From Candidatus Thalassarchaeum betae (lineage in GTDB: Archaea; Thermoplasmatota; Poseidoniia; Poseidoniales; Thalassarchaeaceae), in contig JAKUUO010000004.1 of assembly GCA_022448665.1 (NCBI GenBank), positions 1 through 64,000 of the forward strand: DNA of 64,000 nt. Reading direction: 5' to 3'. Under the pieces are notes generated by a model. It was not told the origin of the DNA. It ran no database searches and saw only the letters and a program-made list of their open reading frames with translations. Each line of letters opens with the position of its first letter. The stretch's first letter is position 1. Shown one piece after another: positions 40,984-50,125 of the stretch. Position numbers and translations under genes: made by a program.

Positions 40984-42711
40984 CTATCTATGCAGCCAAA
41001 GAAGGCTTGCAGGGCCGTTTTCAGGAAGTTCCTCGAGTTTAGCGAAACCGACCCTTTCGAGTTGGTAGACCTTTCCGACTTCCAACTCAAAGTCCTCTAG
41101 CAGGCCGCTCTCGGAGATTATGCTACCATCCTCAGGTCGATGCAGTTTGGCTTCACGTCCCATCTCAAGGGGCAGCCAATGTACTACAGGCCGGTCGTCC
41201 GACCTGCCATAAGACTCGACCGCGGCTGACTCTCCGGACACCGTGATGTCCGCATACTCCTTCAGTCGGATGCTGCCGACCGCGGCATCAGCGGCCTGGA
41301 CAGCAACTGAATCTCCCAAGTTCCATTCACGGAAGCCCTCAACAGTGCCGCCGGGGTGCTTCTGGACGGAAATCCGCGAGCCCGGATTGTCTGTGGCCAA
41401 GTTGCTGTCTAAGGACAGGATCACCGGCTCACGGACGAAGCTGCGTCGCTCGGTCGAGGAGTCGATTCGCTTGGCGTTGAATGCCTCGATCGTCTGCATA
41501 GAGATCGAGATGTCCTTCTGGGTCAATCCGAGATCAATCCAGAAGTCCCGGAGCGATTGCGCCCTGAAACCTCTCCTCCTAAGCGCCCGAAGAGTAGGCA
41601 GGCGGGTATCGCCCCAGCCAGAGTGCTCTCCGGCTTCTATCGAGGCGCGCATACCAGAAGTGGAGAATCCGCCGAACTCGTGGACTTTTACACGCCCCCA
41701 GTACAGCGGTTCTGGATACGTCCATCCGAAGTGTTCGTAGAGCAGAGTCTGCTTGCGCGTGCTGTCCATCAAATCCTTGCCCCTGACGATGTGTGTGATC
41801 CCCTGCTCATGGTCCTCGATGGCGCTCTGAAAGTCGAGCAGCGGCCACACCTTGTAGCGATCACCGACCATCGGGTGAGGGGCGTGCTGAATCCTCAGGG
41901 CAGGCCAGTCGCGCAGAGCCGGGTTAGGCAGAGTCATTTCCGTCCTCACCCTGACCACTGCATCGCCCTCCTCCATCTCTCCGGCGTTCATCGCCTTCCA
42001 GTCGGACAGGCTCTCAGTGGCATCCTTACCTCTGCAGGGGCAGTCCTGCTTGTCCTCGCGCAGATTCCTGAACGACACCGAACTACAGCGGCATACATAG
42101 CCGAATCCTCCGGCGATCATCCGCTCTGCATGCTCAAGGTAGACCGGCATCCTATCACTGGCGCGGATAACGATGTCGGCAGGGTTTCCTGCCAGCCATT
42201 CGTACTCGTCAGCGATCCAGTCGTAGGCATCAGGAATCGGCGGCTTGACCTTGGTGTCGGTGTCATCGAAGCGTAGCACCACTTTGCCATCGTACACCCT
42301 CGCGTACTCGGAGTTGATTGCAACGCCTCTGGAATGCCCCAGTGTCAGTGGCCCGTTGGGGTTGGGTGCGAATCTCAGGACGACGCCTTGGGAAGTGTCG
42401 CCGGGCAATTCCCTCAACCCCACGGCCTTCTGATGCTTCTCACGTTTGAGCGCCTCTGGAGCAGCCTGCTCGAGCTCGGCTCGCACAGCACCCACCCCCT
42501 GGTTTGCCGCTAGTGAGTTTGCAGCAGCTACCTCGGCATCTACTAGAGGCATTAGATCGCCAGCCATCTGACGCAAATCCCCGCGCTCAGAAAGCAGTCT
42601 ACCTAGCACGCTGTTGGATCGTCCCTCGCCGCCGTACTCAACCGCGTTCTGCAGAGCGTACTTGCGCACGGTCGAGACGATATCGGGGTCCCAATCGGCA
42701 GAATCGGCCAT
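40984..42711 (-). CDS. gltX: Glutamate-tRNA ligase (archaeal type)
   Basis: GluRS charges tRNA-Glu, and in archaea lacking GlnRS also tRNA-Gln. The 575-residue class I synthetase has an archaeal N-terminal helical domain. The ATP-site signature is FAPNPNGPLTLGHSRG at about 114-129, a T-for-H variant of HIGH seen in some archaeal GluRS. Other conserved blocks are RFDDTDTKVKPP, HIVRGKDLMDST and the KMSKS-equivalent STSGMRASIEAGEHSGWGD. A beta-barrel anticodon-binding region fills the C-terminus. Although the frame is open further upstream, ATG 42711 starts the conserved domain and avoids overlap with rnhB. It is 32 bases downstream of rnhB in a minus-strand operon. Confidence 0.93.
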   Translation of the reverse strand: MADSADWDPDIVSTVRKYALQNAVEYGGEGRSNSVLGRLLSERGDLRQMAGDLMPLVDAEVAAANSLAANQGVGAVRAELEQAAPEALKREKHQKAVGLRELPGDTSQGVVLRFAPNPNGPLTLGHSRGVAINSEYARVYDGKVVLRFDDTDTKVKPPIPDAYDWIADEYEWLAGNPADIVIRASDRMPVYLEHAERMIAGGFGYVCRCSSVSFRNLREDKQDCPCRGKDATESLSDWKAMNAGEMEEGDAVVRVRTEMTLPNPALRDWPALRIQHAPHPMVGDRYKVWPLLDFQSAIEDHEQGITHIVRGKDLMDSTRKQTLLYEHFGWTYPEPLYWGRVKVHEFGGFSTSGMRASIEAGEHSGWGDTRLPTLRALRRRGFRAQSLRDFWIDLGLTQKDISISMQTIEAFNAKRIDSSTERRSFVREPVILSLDSNLATDNPGSRISVQKHPGGTVEGFREWNLGDSVAVQAADAAVGSIRLKEYADITVSGESAAVESYGRSDDRPVVHWLPLEMGREAKLHRPEDGSIISESGLLEDFELEVGKVYQLERVGFAKLEELPENGPASLLWLHR

Positions 42712-42743
42712 GATATCCGTAGAGACCGCCGAAAAGCAGCATT

Positions 42744-43493
42744 TCACGCTTCGCGTGCTGACCACTCGTCGAGCGACGATTGAACGGTGGCTGCCTCGTC
42801 GGCGGACCTCACTGGAACTGGACCTCCGTGGACCTCTTGCCACGCATCCGAGACTGTGGACCAGCTCCACCGCAGACAGTCGTGCGGCAACCCACCGGAG
42901 ACCAGTTCTCGGACGGCCTGACGGGTAATCCGGTCAGATGGGTATCCCGAGCCGAGCCGAATCCCCAGTTCCGACTCCAGTCGGGCTACTTCGGCGTCGC
43001 GCTCGATCTTGGCTAGTATGCTCGCAGCCCCGGCTACCCTGTCGTCAGCATCCATGCCGTGGCGCGCGACCATCTGCCACGAGGACCAGCCATCTCCGAG
43101 TCGAGAGGCCAGCCTCCTTGCGAAGCGCTCTTCGTCGACATCGCAAGCATCGGCCATGATCCTTCCCTCGCCCTCTCGTGGTGAGGCTGCTTCTATGGCC
43201 TCGCCGAAGAGCTCTATCTCGAGACTGTTTAAGTCTGAGGAGATACTGTTTGAATCGATCCTGCTGGCCTCGCAGACCACGAGGCCGATTCCCCACCCGC
43301 GGGTTGCGGCTTCTACGCGAATGCGCTTAGCCACGTCTTCCCTGCGTTGGCTGCTGAGATCCTTGGAATCCCGCGCGCCGATGCTCTCCAAGACTCCCCT
43401 GTCCCCTTCAGGTATGCAAACGGCGCAGACCACCATCGGGCCGATGACCGGGCCTCTGCCCGCCTCGTCCACTCCCGTGCACAGCGCGCTCAC
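42744..43493 (-). CDS. rnhB: Ribonuclease HII
   Basis: RNase HII cleaves RNA in RNA-DNA hybrids and single ribonucleotides in DNA. The 249-residue protein has the GVDEAGRGPVIGPMVV motif with catalytic Asp and Glu, then the RDSKDLSSQRRE helix and the ADACDVDEERF segment with a further metal-binding Asp. Archaeal RNases HII are usually about 200-230 residues; the extra length is at the C-terminus. It starts at GTG 43493, overlapping the stop of the SGNH surface gene in GTGA, so translation of the two is probably coupled. The end of the gene contains a CACGC-TTC-GCGTG mini-hairpin. Confidence 0.93.
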   Translation of the reverse strand: MSALCTGVDEAGRGPVIGPMVVCAVCIPEGDRGVLESIGARDSKDLSSQRREDVAKRIRVEAATRGWGIGLVVCEASRIDSNSISSDLNSLEIELFGEAIEAASPREGEGRIMADACDVDEERFARRLASRLGDGWSSWQMVARHGMDADDRVAGAASILAKIERDAEVARLESELGIRLGSGYPSDRITRQAVRELVSGGLPHDCLRWSWSTVSDAWQEVHGGPVPVRSADEAATVQSSLDEWSAREA

Positions 43494-46354
43494 AGTTCCA
43501 ATTCGAAGTCCGACGGACCATCATCATCTCTGTGCTTCTTGGGCACTACCTTGCGAGTCTCGGTTTCTGCGGGGTCGAGCATCACGTTGCTGGGGTGCGG
43601 CAGATCTCCCTCTACCATCTCCTCTGCCAGCTCTATGGCCGCGTCTATCGCATCCTCTGTCTGGTGCTTGTCCAGCACATCACTGGCGGAATCCACCACC
43701 TCCTTGTCCGGTCCGATACGAGGCTTCTCCGACGGACCTCCAGACTTCTCCAAGAACTCTGCAGCGAAGCCCTCCGCCTCCACCTGTGGGCTGTCTACTA
43801 TCTCGGGCTGCTTCTCGCCGCCTTCCTCGAACTTGGACATCCAGTCCTCGGCCTTCTCCTCCGCAGGAGGAGCCGGCCCCCTCAAGGCTAGGTCGCGCTC
43901 CTTCCTGATCCGTATTGCTATGACGACCCCGATGCTACCAGCGATGACCACGACGGCAATCAGGATGAATTCGTGCCATACCTCAAGCCAGCCAATCAGC
44001 ACCCCCTTCCAGGCGCCTTCCGTAGTCTTTAGCGGAGGCACATAGGTAGCAGGGACCAGTGCTGAGTCCTCAGCGGTGAACGAGATGTCGGGCTCGCGCA
44101 TTGAGCGCACCTCCACCGTCAGCACGACGGTAGTCTCCACGGGAGCCTCCAGTGGCACAACCATCCAGGCACTGAAATTCACCGATCCGCCTGCGGGCAC
44201 GTCCAGTATCTCAAAGGAGCGGGGGGAGCTGGATTCGGTACCAGTAGAAGCCCCCTCGGGAGGAATCAAGCCGAACTCTGTAGCCAGATTGACATCCAGA
44301 TTGACCACTAGGCCATCCGGCTCGTTGCCGGCATTAGTAAGGGTCCAGTAGGAGGTCAGGTTGTTGTCCTCTCCGAGTTCCGAGGACACCCTCTCGACCA
44401 ACCAGTTGTACATCTCGCCTACTGATATCTCCAATTCCACTTGATTCGGGGACCAGTCATCCAACCACAATCCGATGACTAATCCCCCGACTAGGTCGGC
44501 AGGAGTCCCGTTTGCTATCGCGCAAGAGAGGACTATGCCGCTCATCGACTGACCCGGGCCCAGGGTGATTTGCGAATGCGCCAATTCGACAGAGAGCCAT
44601 TCAGGAGTATGGCCGATTACCAAATCGAAAGTCGACGACACGTCTCCGGTGTTCTGCACACGCAGAGAGCCATGACAAGTTCCTCCAGGGAGGATGTCAC
44701 CGGTACACCCGTTTTCGACGAGAGTAAGCACACCGCCAGTGCGCGGGATGATACTCACCCTCTGAGATACGGTGGAGACCTCCTCCGGGGCCGCAGTGCT
44801 CCACACTCGGATGTCGAAGAACAGTGTCCCGGGGTAATGATTGGGAGACTGGACCTGCAGATGGACCTCGCCAGACCCATTCGGTGACATCGCGGCCAAC
44901 TGTGCCTTGTTCAGCACGATTGCCGCCCACCCGCCATCGGAGAATGCCATTCCTGCAATGCCGGTCTGGGAGCCGTTCTCATCTGTCTGCGCGATTTGGA
45001 TTTCCAGGTCGCGCACCGAGTTGCCGAGGTTCCTCGCTGTCACAAACAGGTCAATCACCTCGCTAGGTGGGAGTGAGGCATTGCCGCCGCCCTCAACAAT
45101 AGTGGCAGCGTGGTAGAAACCGTACTCCAGAGAGAAGTTATACCAATCACGCATACCATCGGAGACCGTGGTCAGTCGCATGCTGAATCCATGAAGAGAT
45201 TCGGCTAGCGGATAGCCCTCTGAGACCCCCGGCGCAGTGATGGAGAACCCCACCCACTGGGCGGTATCGGAGGGGGCATCGTAGGTGTGGCCGACCTCAG
45301 GAGGCTCGGAGTTCGACCACTCAATCGACCAACCCTCGGGACCGCTGATATCAACGAGCGCTGTGTCGTCGACCTCGGCGTGGTTGGTGAAATTGAAATT
45401 GAGTCCGATGGTCTTGCCTGGATCGATGTCGAAGACCGAACCCGAATCCGGACCGAATTCGATGCCCGGGGGTTCGATTTCGAATGGGTAAAGGTAGTCA
45501 GCAGTCTCATTGAACACAGTTGCAGCAGCGGTTTCCTGCAATTCGAGCGCTCTTGAGGGGGAGATCTGCCCGGGATAGGTGCGTCCTACCGGCGATTCAC
45601 CTGTGATTACAGCGTGGAAAACGCATGCGGAGAGGTATGTCCCATCTATCGATGGATGCGAACCGTCGCTAGAATACAGAGTTGAGAATGGAGTCGAACC
45701 AGCGCTTGGATCCGCTCCCGTATTGGCGATTGCGTCGTACAGATGCTTGTACGCCAAACCTACCGGTGCGATGAAGGCGGGTTCCGATTGCGTAGTGATA
45801 TTCTCAAGATACATCTCGTACCCCTGCTGCAAATGAAGTTGCATCGTAGGATAATCCGGGTTTCGCCACTGATTGTTCGAATCACCATCCTTGTAACCCC
45901 ATGTCATGAACAGAATCGTATTTCCACCGGAGCTCAGGGCACGCTGATTAAGGTAAATAGCAGCGTCCCGGCTATCCTGCCAGTATTCGGAGTTTGTTGG
46001 GAATGAAGGGACCTGACTCTGGTCTTGAAGAATCACGAAATCGTTCGGCTCATTGAGTGAGAAATTCCACTGATTGCCACTTTCCCTCGCCCGGCCTTCG
46101 TGTTCGTAGAGTTTCAATCCTCCACCGGTCAATGCGGAGACTTCGGCATTCTCCCCGCCATCGGTGAGGATGCTATCGAGTTTTGAAGCGAGATCGTTCT
46201 GACTGGTATACGAATTGCCGAGCATCAGCACATCAAGAGCACTCGTTTTAGGGGGGGAACTCGCATCTCCAATCGGTGAATCCAAGGTGCTCGGCGAATG
46301 GTTGGACGCAATCAGTAAGAAAATGAGAATCATGGCGAGCCGACGCTCATTCAT
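43490..46354 (-). CDS. Surface SGNH-hydrolase-like protein with Ig-type repeats and cytoplasmic tail
   Basis: This 954-residue protein has a signal peptide. An SGNH/GDSL-like domain spans about 38-275, with block I as VLMLGNSYTSQND (nucleophile Ser in GNS) and block V as DGSHPSIDG (Asp and His of the triad), plus ILQDQSQVP. SGNH enzymes are esterases or glycan deacylases. NEW3-type and CARDB-like beta domains follow (about 280-780), then one membrane helix (about 795-815) and an acidic cytoplasmic tail of about 140 residues. The start ATG 46354 has GATAAAAG centred 27 bases upstream. The first 250 codons are AT-richer than the rest, suggesting the enzyme domain has a separate history. It is coupled to rnhB by a four-base overlap. 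Confidence 0.82.
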   Translation of the reverse strand: MNERRLAMILIFLLIASNHSPSTLDSPIGDASSPPKTSALDVLMLGNSYTSQNDLASKLDSILTDGGENAEVSALTGGGLKLYEHEGRARESGNQWNFSLNEPNDFVILQDQSQVPSFPTNSEYWQDSRDAAIYLNQRALSSGGNTILFMTWGYKDGDSNNQWRNPDYPTMQLHLQQGYEMYLENITTQSEPAFIAPVGLAYKHLYDAIANTGADPSAGSTPFSTLYSSDGSHPSIDGTYLSACVFHAVITGESPVGRTYPGQISPSRALELQETAAATVFNETADYLYPFEIEPPGIEFGPDSGSVFDIDPGKTIGLNFNFTNHAEVDDTALVDISGPEGWSIEWSNSEPPEVGHTYDAPSDTAQWVGFSITAPGVSEGYPLAESLHGFSMRLTTVSDGMRDWYNFSLEYGFYHAATIVEGGGNASLPPSEVIDLFVTARNLGNSVRDLEIQIAQTDENGSQTGIAGMAFSDGGWAAIVLNKAQLAAMSPNGSGEVHLQVQSPNHYPGTLFFDIRVWSTAAPEEVSTVSQRVSIIPRTGGVLTLVENGCTGDILPGGTCHGSLRVQNTGDVSSTFDLVIGHTPEWLSVELAHSQITLGPGQSMSGIVLSCAIANGTPADLVGGLVIGLWLDDWSPNQVELEISVGEMYNWLVERVSSELGEDNNLTSYWTLTNAGNEPDGLVVNLDVNLATEFGLIPPEGASTGTESSSPRSFEILDVPAGGSVNFSAWMVVPLEAPVETTVVLTVEVRSMREPDISFTAEDSALVPATYVPPLKTTEGAWKGVLIGWLEVWHEFILIAVVVIAGSIGVVIAIRIRKERDLALRGPAPPAEEKAEDWMSKFEEGGEKQPEIVDSPQVEAEGFAAEFLEKSGGPSEKPRIGPDKEVVDSASDVLDKHQTEDAIDAAIELAEEMVEGDLPHPSNVMLDPAETETRKVVPKKHRDDDGPSDFELEL

Positions 46355-46377
46355 GGGGTACTCTCGTCGTTCTCACT

Positions 46378-46385
46378 CTTTTATC
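46378..46385 (-). promoter_or_regulatory. TATA box of a leaderless promoter
   Basis: On the minus strand GATAAAAG is centred 27 bases before ATG 46354, the ideal archaeal distance to a transcript starting at the start codon. Confidence 0.6.
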
Positions 46386-46442
46386 CCTACTCTCCTTCGA
46401 TAGTGAATCCTGCGAAGTGTTGATGGTGTGGGGTGCTGTTGC

Positions 46443-46646
46443 ATGCACATGACACCGGTGTGGCCCTTCGGGAAGAAGGCGGCCGAAGCGCGTCAGGCAA
46501 AGCCCCCTAAGGCCAGGAAGGTCGTCGAGTACGAGAGGAAGGCGGACGACTCGTCCATGAAGACGATGACTAACCGTAGTCATCTCGACGACAAGGGCTT
46601 CAAGGACGCGATGGCGCTTCTTGGCGATAGTCCGAAGAAGAAGTAA
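46443..46646 (+). CDS. Small basic hypothetical protein
   Basis: This 67-residue, Lys/Arg-rich protein has a short hydrophobic start (MHMTPVWPFGKK) and a C-terminus that ends SPKKK. Codon use is like its neighbours. It has no signal peptide, Cys motif or recognised domain. The start could be ATG 46443, ATG 46449 or an upstream GTG at 46428. It diverges from the SGNH surface gene and converges on pheT with six bases between stops. Nucleic-acid or ribosome association is suggested by charge alone. It could be spurious, but the regular codon use favours a real gene. Confidence 0.5.
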   Translation: MHMTPVWPFGKKAAEARQAKPPKARKVVEYERKADDSSMKTMTNRSHLDDKGFKDAMALLGDSPKKK

Positions 46647-46652
46647 ACGGGC

Positions 46653-48407
46653 TCAGAGTACTGGGTCCGGTATCAGCCGGCTTATGGCGTCGATGTCGAA
46701 CTCCCCTGCTTGGATAGGCGACCTGAGTCCGAACTCGTGACTCACTGCTGGATCGATCTCTCCGAACTGCCCAATCTCCTCGTTGGACACCATTGCCCTA
46801 GCCCCCCTGCCGCCTATCCAAGGCCCGTCTCGATGGTCGACCGCTTCAAAGTGGATATCACCTGCCTCTGCTCCAATGTCCCTGAGGAGGGCTTGGGCGA
46901 TTCCCTTGGCGGCGGTGAAGCCACCTCCGACCTCAGCGCACGCCCACGCGACTCTCGTAGCGTTAGCCGAGTCGCGAACTACGGTTCCCAACTCGTACAC
47001 CTTCTGAGGCAATTCATGGTGTCGGTTTGCTGCTAGCAGCCTCATCAGCGAAGGAAGCATGTACTGGCGCAGCATAGTGTGGTCGACGGTGATCGGGTTC
47101 GCGATAATCGACAAACCCCCTCCTTGCGGCCATCTGATACGCTCGAACTGGTCCCTCTCGTTGGATAGCGTGAGGCTCTGAGTCTCTTGGATGCCAAGCG
47201 CCCTTAGGCTCGCCCTCACCCTGCGCCTCAAGTGGGATGACTTCAGAGGGACAGCATCCAGATGCACAGTAGGTAGTTGTTCGGGCATGTTGTCGTAGCC
47301 GTATCCTATGGCGATGTCCTCGACGATATCGATGGGGTGCATTATGTCGCTGCGCCATCGTGGCATCGCTACTACGTGTTCGCGCTCCCCGACGGCGCAG
47401 TCGGCCCATCTCTCCGCTGAGTTTACTCCGTCAGTGACTGTCCTGGACTCGACGAGCTGGCCACCCATCCTCGTCAGCGCGGCTGCGATTTCGTCAGATC
47501 CGAGGTCTAGGCCCAGCACCTTCTGTATCAGGCGATGCGGGATACGATGCTGACGTGCATCACCCCGGGGGGTGGAGGCAGTAATGCCGTCGTGACCGGT
47601 GACGCGAACACTCTGGACACTTCCTCCTCTCTCTGCAAGTGAGAGACAGACCAGCATCAGGCAGGCCTCGCAGGCCCTCTGGCTCCACCCAGTGACATCG
47701 ATGAAGAAGTCGGTGGTCGTCTCGCTGACCGTGGTATGGTCACCGTTGATGATCGGCGGGAAGGAGAGTATGTCGTCATTGCAATCCAGAATCACCGGAA
47801 AGGAGTCCAACTCCTCCATGAGGTGGGCGTACTCCATCCCCTTGGGATGCTCGCCGAGAATCTGCTCAATACTCATCTCCTCAGTCATAGCCAGAGGCAC
47901 GAAGGAGTGGGATGAAGGAACTGTGACCACCCTGAACGGCGCAACCAAGGTCGACAGGTCGTGAACCCCTATCGATGAGAACCTCCGCTTTCTGCCGAGA
48001 GTCAGATGCAACTTCTCTTGGTGGTCCATCAGAGACTGGATGAACTCGCCCTTCTCCTCACTAGTTTCCCCGGTGTTCACCCCTCTCACGACAGCTGCGA
48101 GTATCACAGGCCTGACTTCGGCCAGCGACGCATCCACTGTCATCTCGATACCACTGTCTGAGACCTCCATAGAAGGATCCTCGACGACTGAGCCGAGAAA
48201 CGAGCGAGCCGCTCTCGCCATCGTCTCGTGGCTGAGAAGATCGGGACGGTCGGGAAAGACCTCGACCACAACGGTGCTATCGTCGTTGCTCTCCACAGGA
48301 CACCCGATTGCTGGAAGCCAGTCGGACCACCCCGCTCCATCGTGGCCAGCGCCGTTGGTCTCCTGTATGTATCTCAGGAGCGCGTGCTGGAGATTTAGAG
48401 TAGGCAT
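46653..48407 (-). CDS. pheT: Phenylalanine-tRNA ligase beta subunit
   Basis: PheT pairs with PheS to charge tRNA-Phe; the beta chain carries editing and tRNA-binding parts. The 584-residue protein is of the archaeal short type. It has the N-terminal VEVFPDRPDLLSHE motif, a B3/B4 editing region (VHDLSTLVAPFRVV...), the B5 domain (RIPHRLIQKVLGLDLGSDEIAAALTRMG) and the catalytic-core-like C-terminal domain with VEDIAIGYGYDNMP and GEIDPAVSHEFGL. It is preceded on the same strand by the GXGXG fusion gene, eight bases away, so the two form an operon. pheS is not in the window. Confidence 0.95.
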   Translation of the reverse strand: MPTLNLQHALLRYIQETNGAGHDGAGWSDWLPAIGCPVESNDDSTVVVEVFPDRPDLLSHETMARAARSFLGSVVEDPSMEVSDSGIEMTVDASLAEVRPVILAAVVRGVNTGETSEEKGEFIQSLMDHQEKLHLTLGRKRRFSSIGVHDLSTLVAPFRVVTVPSSHSFVPLAMTEEMSIEQILGEHPKGMEYAHLMEELDSFPVILDCNDDILSFPPIINGDHTTVSETTTDFFIDVTGWSQRACEACLMLVCLSLAERGGSVQSVRVTGHDGITASTPRGDARQHRIPHRLIQKVLGLDLGSDEIAAALTRMGGQLVESRTVTDGVNSAERWADCAVGEREHVVAMPRWRSDIMHPIDIVEDIAIGYGYDNMPEQLPTVHLDAVPLKSSHLRRRVRASLRALGIQETQSLTLSNERDQFERIRWPQGGGLSIIANPITVDHTMLRQYMLPSLMRLLAANRHHELPQKVYELGTVVRDSANATRVAWACAEVGGGFTAAKGIAQALLRDIGAEAGDIHFEAVDHRDGPWIGGRGARAMVSNEEIGQFGEIDPAVSHEFGLRSPIQAGEFDIDAISRLIPDPVL

Positions 48408-48415
48408 TTCTCACC

Positions 48416-49957
48416 TCAGTTGCCCAGCCACATCGGCAGCGGACGATCGTAACCCACGAGGCGCAGACCACTGATAGCCGCCGTGTCGTAGTCCAAAGCG
48501 CGCAGGTTGCGGCGGGTGACCTTCTCCAGACCGTCCACGCCGAGCTCACGCATCCATCCCCTAATGGTGGAATCGAGCCAGACAAGGAGCTCCTCAAGAC
48601 CCTCTTCTGGAGGTGGCGCCACGATGATAGAGCATCCTGCCGCGACTGCAATCAGTAGGTCCTCGGCGCTCGGTGCTTCGTCGAGTTCTATCAGCAGTTG
48701 GCGCCCTTGCTCGGTCAGGTTCATCGCTCTAGCGGCAAGACCGATTCTAGGCAACGCCGATGCCGCACGCCCCCCTCCGGGGGATGCAGCGTCGATTACC
48801 GCACCATCAAGGTCCAGATCTACCACCAGTCTGAACAGGTGGTCAACCCTGTCGACGCAGTCTCGAAGCAGCACGAGAGAGTCCGGTTGCATCCTGCTTG
48901 TTATCGATACCAGTACTGCCTCTATCTCGGCGTCGTTGAGTGGTGGCAGGCTCGCTAGGTCGAGTACGACTCCGGAGCACCCTGCTAGGAGGGTAGCGCA
49001 GTCCACAAGCTCCGAATCTCCGATCAGCAGCAAATCACACGCACGCGGCGAAGACCTGACCAGAGCAGGTTGCTCTGCTGCCATTCCTACTTCCCACTCG
49101 TAGGCCGATTCGCACTCGACCAGCCAGGGCAGTGGGAACAGCACGCCCCCTTCGTCCGAGCCGAGTGGCATCAGGAGGGTGTAGGGGTCCAAGGAGGAGT
49201 GTTCCGTCAGTCGCTCGGAGGTAGACGGGACCAGAGCGACACTCTCAAAGCCCTCGGCGACTGATGTCTCAGGACTCTCGGCCACAGTTGGTGCCGAGTC
49301 TGATGGGACCAGGACGAGTGCGTCCTCCTCCAAAGTCAGACCCAAGGGCTCCAGGTGCTCTGACAGTTGTGAAATCTCGGAGGCCTCTATGCCTCGCATG
49401 GCCACTCCCTCCCCGGGCGGCGGGCAACTGCCTGCGATGACCACTCGACCGCCAGTCATGCCTATTCCGGGCTCGGAGCCAACCGAGCCTAGGACGACCA
49501 AGGTACCCCCTCTCATCCCTGCTCCAACCATCTTGCCGGCATGCCCGCGCACGAGGATAGTGCCTCCGGAAATACCTGCCCCCGCCTCGTCACCAGCTGA
49601 GCCTTGGACTGTGATCGCCCCACCTGTCATCCTGTACCCCAATCGATCACCGACATCCTTCTCGACTACGATACGACCGTTTTGCTGGAACGCCCCGAGC
49701 ATCGACGTGCTCGAACCCCGGAGGGTGAAGGTTCCGCCGCGGTTCATTGCCCCAGCGCACTCGCCTAGGTTGCCTAGGAGGAGGACTCTGGATTTCGGTG
49801 GCAGATGCGTGATGGCGCCAATCTCCCCCTTCTTGGGCTTCTCGTCACCTCCGCGCCCCCATCCTATCCTGACTAGGAGATCCCTCTCAAGGGCCTCGGA
49901 GAGCATTCCATCGAGGTCCCGATTGAGTTTGATGCTCTTCACAGTGACCTCGCGCAT
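48416..49957 (-). CDS. GXGXG-domain protein fused to a degenerate glutamate-synthase-like barrel
   Basis: The 513-residue protein starts with a beta-helical GXGXG domain (about 1-190) like the C-terminal domain of glutamate synthase large subunit and formylmethanofuran dehydrogenase subunit C. Repeats include GYRMTGGAITVQGSAGDEAGAGISGG in overlapping G-x2-G-x3-G form. Residues about 290-513 look like the FMN barrel of glutamate synthase but are worn down: SPGGGRAASALPRIGLAARA sits where GGTGASP is expected, and SAEDLLIAVAAGCSIIVAP matches the late barrel strand. The iron-sulphur Cys cluster and glutaminase domain are missing. Order is reversed relative to GltB. It may be a scaffold or a new enzyme. 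It is in an operon with pheT. Confidence 0.65.
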   Translation of the reverse strand: MREVTVKSIKLNRDLDGMLSEALERDLLVRIGWGRGGDEKPKKGEIGAITHLPPKSRVLLLGNLGECAGAMNRGGTFTLRGSSTSMLGAFQQNGRIVVEKDVGDRLGYRMTGGAITVQGSAGDEAGAGISGGTILVRGHAGKMVGAGMRGGTLVVLGSVGSEPGIGMTGGRVVIAGSCPPPGEGVAMRGIEASEISQLSEHLEPLGLTLEEDALVLVPSDSAPTVAESPETSVAEGFESVALVPSTSERLTEHSSLDPYTLLMPLGSDEGGVLFPLPWLVECESAYEWEVGMAAEQPALVRSSPRACDLLLIGDSELVDCATLLAGCSGVVLDLASLPPLNDAEIEAVLVSITSRMQPDSLVLLRDCVDRVDHLFRLVVDLDLDGAVIDAASPGGGRAASALPRIGLAARAMNLTEQGRQLLIELDEAPSAEDLLIAVAAGCSIIVAPPPEEGLEELLVWLDSTIRGWMRELGVDGLEKVTRRNLRALDYDTAAISGLRLVGYDRPLPMWLGN

Positions 49958-50083
49958 GGCCCTCCCTGCTCGGACGTAGTGCTAGTAGTCTTCATTCTGA
50001 CGGGCAGTGGAGCTCTGCAAGGGTGCTTAGACGTGTATTCCCGACCTGCGGGGCAAGGGTCATGTTGATAGAGGGCAGTCAAG

Positions 50084-50097
50084 GGCGACAAATCGCC
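50084..50097 (+). repeat. Inverted repeat upstream of GAPDH
   Basis: GGCGA, CAAA, TCGCC: a 5-bp stem ending 28 bases before the TTG start, in the region a TATA box would occupy. It is a possible operator for glycolytic control; short enough to be chance. Confidence 0.35.
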
Positions 50098-50125
50098 GAA
50101 AGCGGCACTTTGCGGGGTTATTGGG

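Noticed and set aside
42323..42352. HIGH motif of GluRS reads TLGH, possible loss of function
   Set aside because: The Thr variant is known in a group of archaeal GluRS with matching STSG KMSKS-equivalent, so it is a normal subtype.
42745..42757. CACGC-TTC-GCGTG mini-hairpin at the end of rnhB
   Set aside because: It lies at the rnhB stop, partly in the last codons, has a 5-bp stem and a different centre, and is not clearly more than chance.
646..43908. Many long antisense frames (100-300 codons) opposite GC-rich genes
   Set aside because: High-GC coding DNA with strong third-position bias gives long open frames on the other strand. These lack motifs, and their predicted products are Arg/Pro/Ser-rich.
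49966..49980. CACTACGTCC on the minus strand upstream of the GXGXG gene as a sixth C-TAC-G element
   Set aside because: Only two base pairs form next to the centre before a mismatch, so it is not a perfect stem like the other five.
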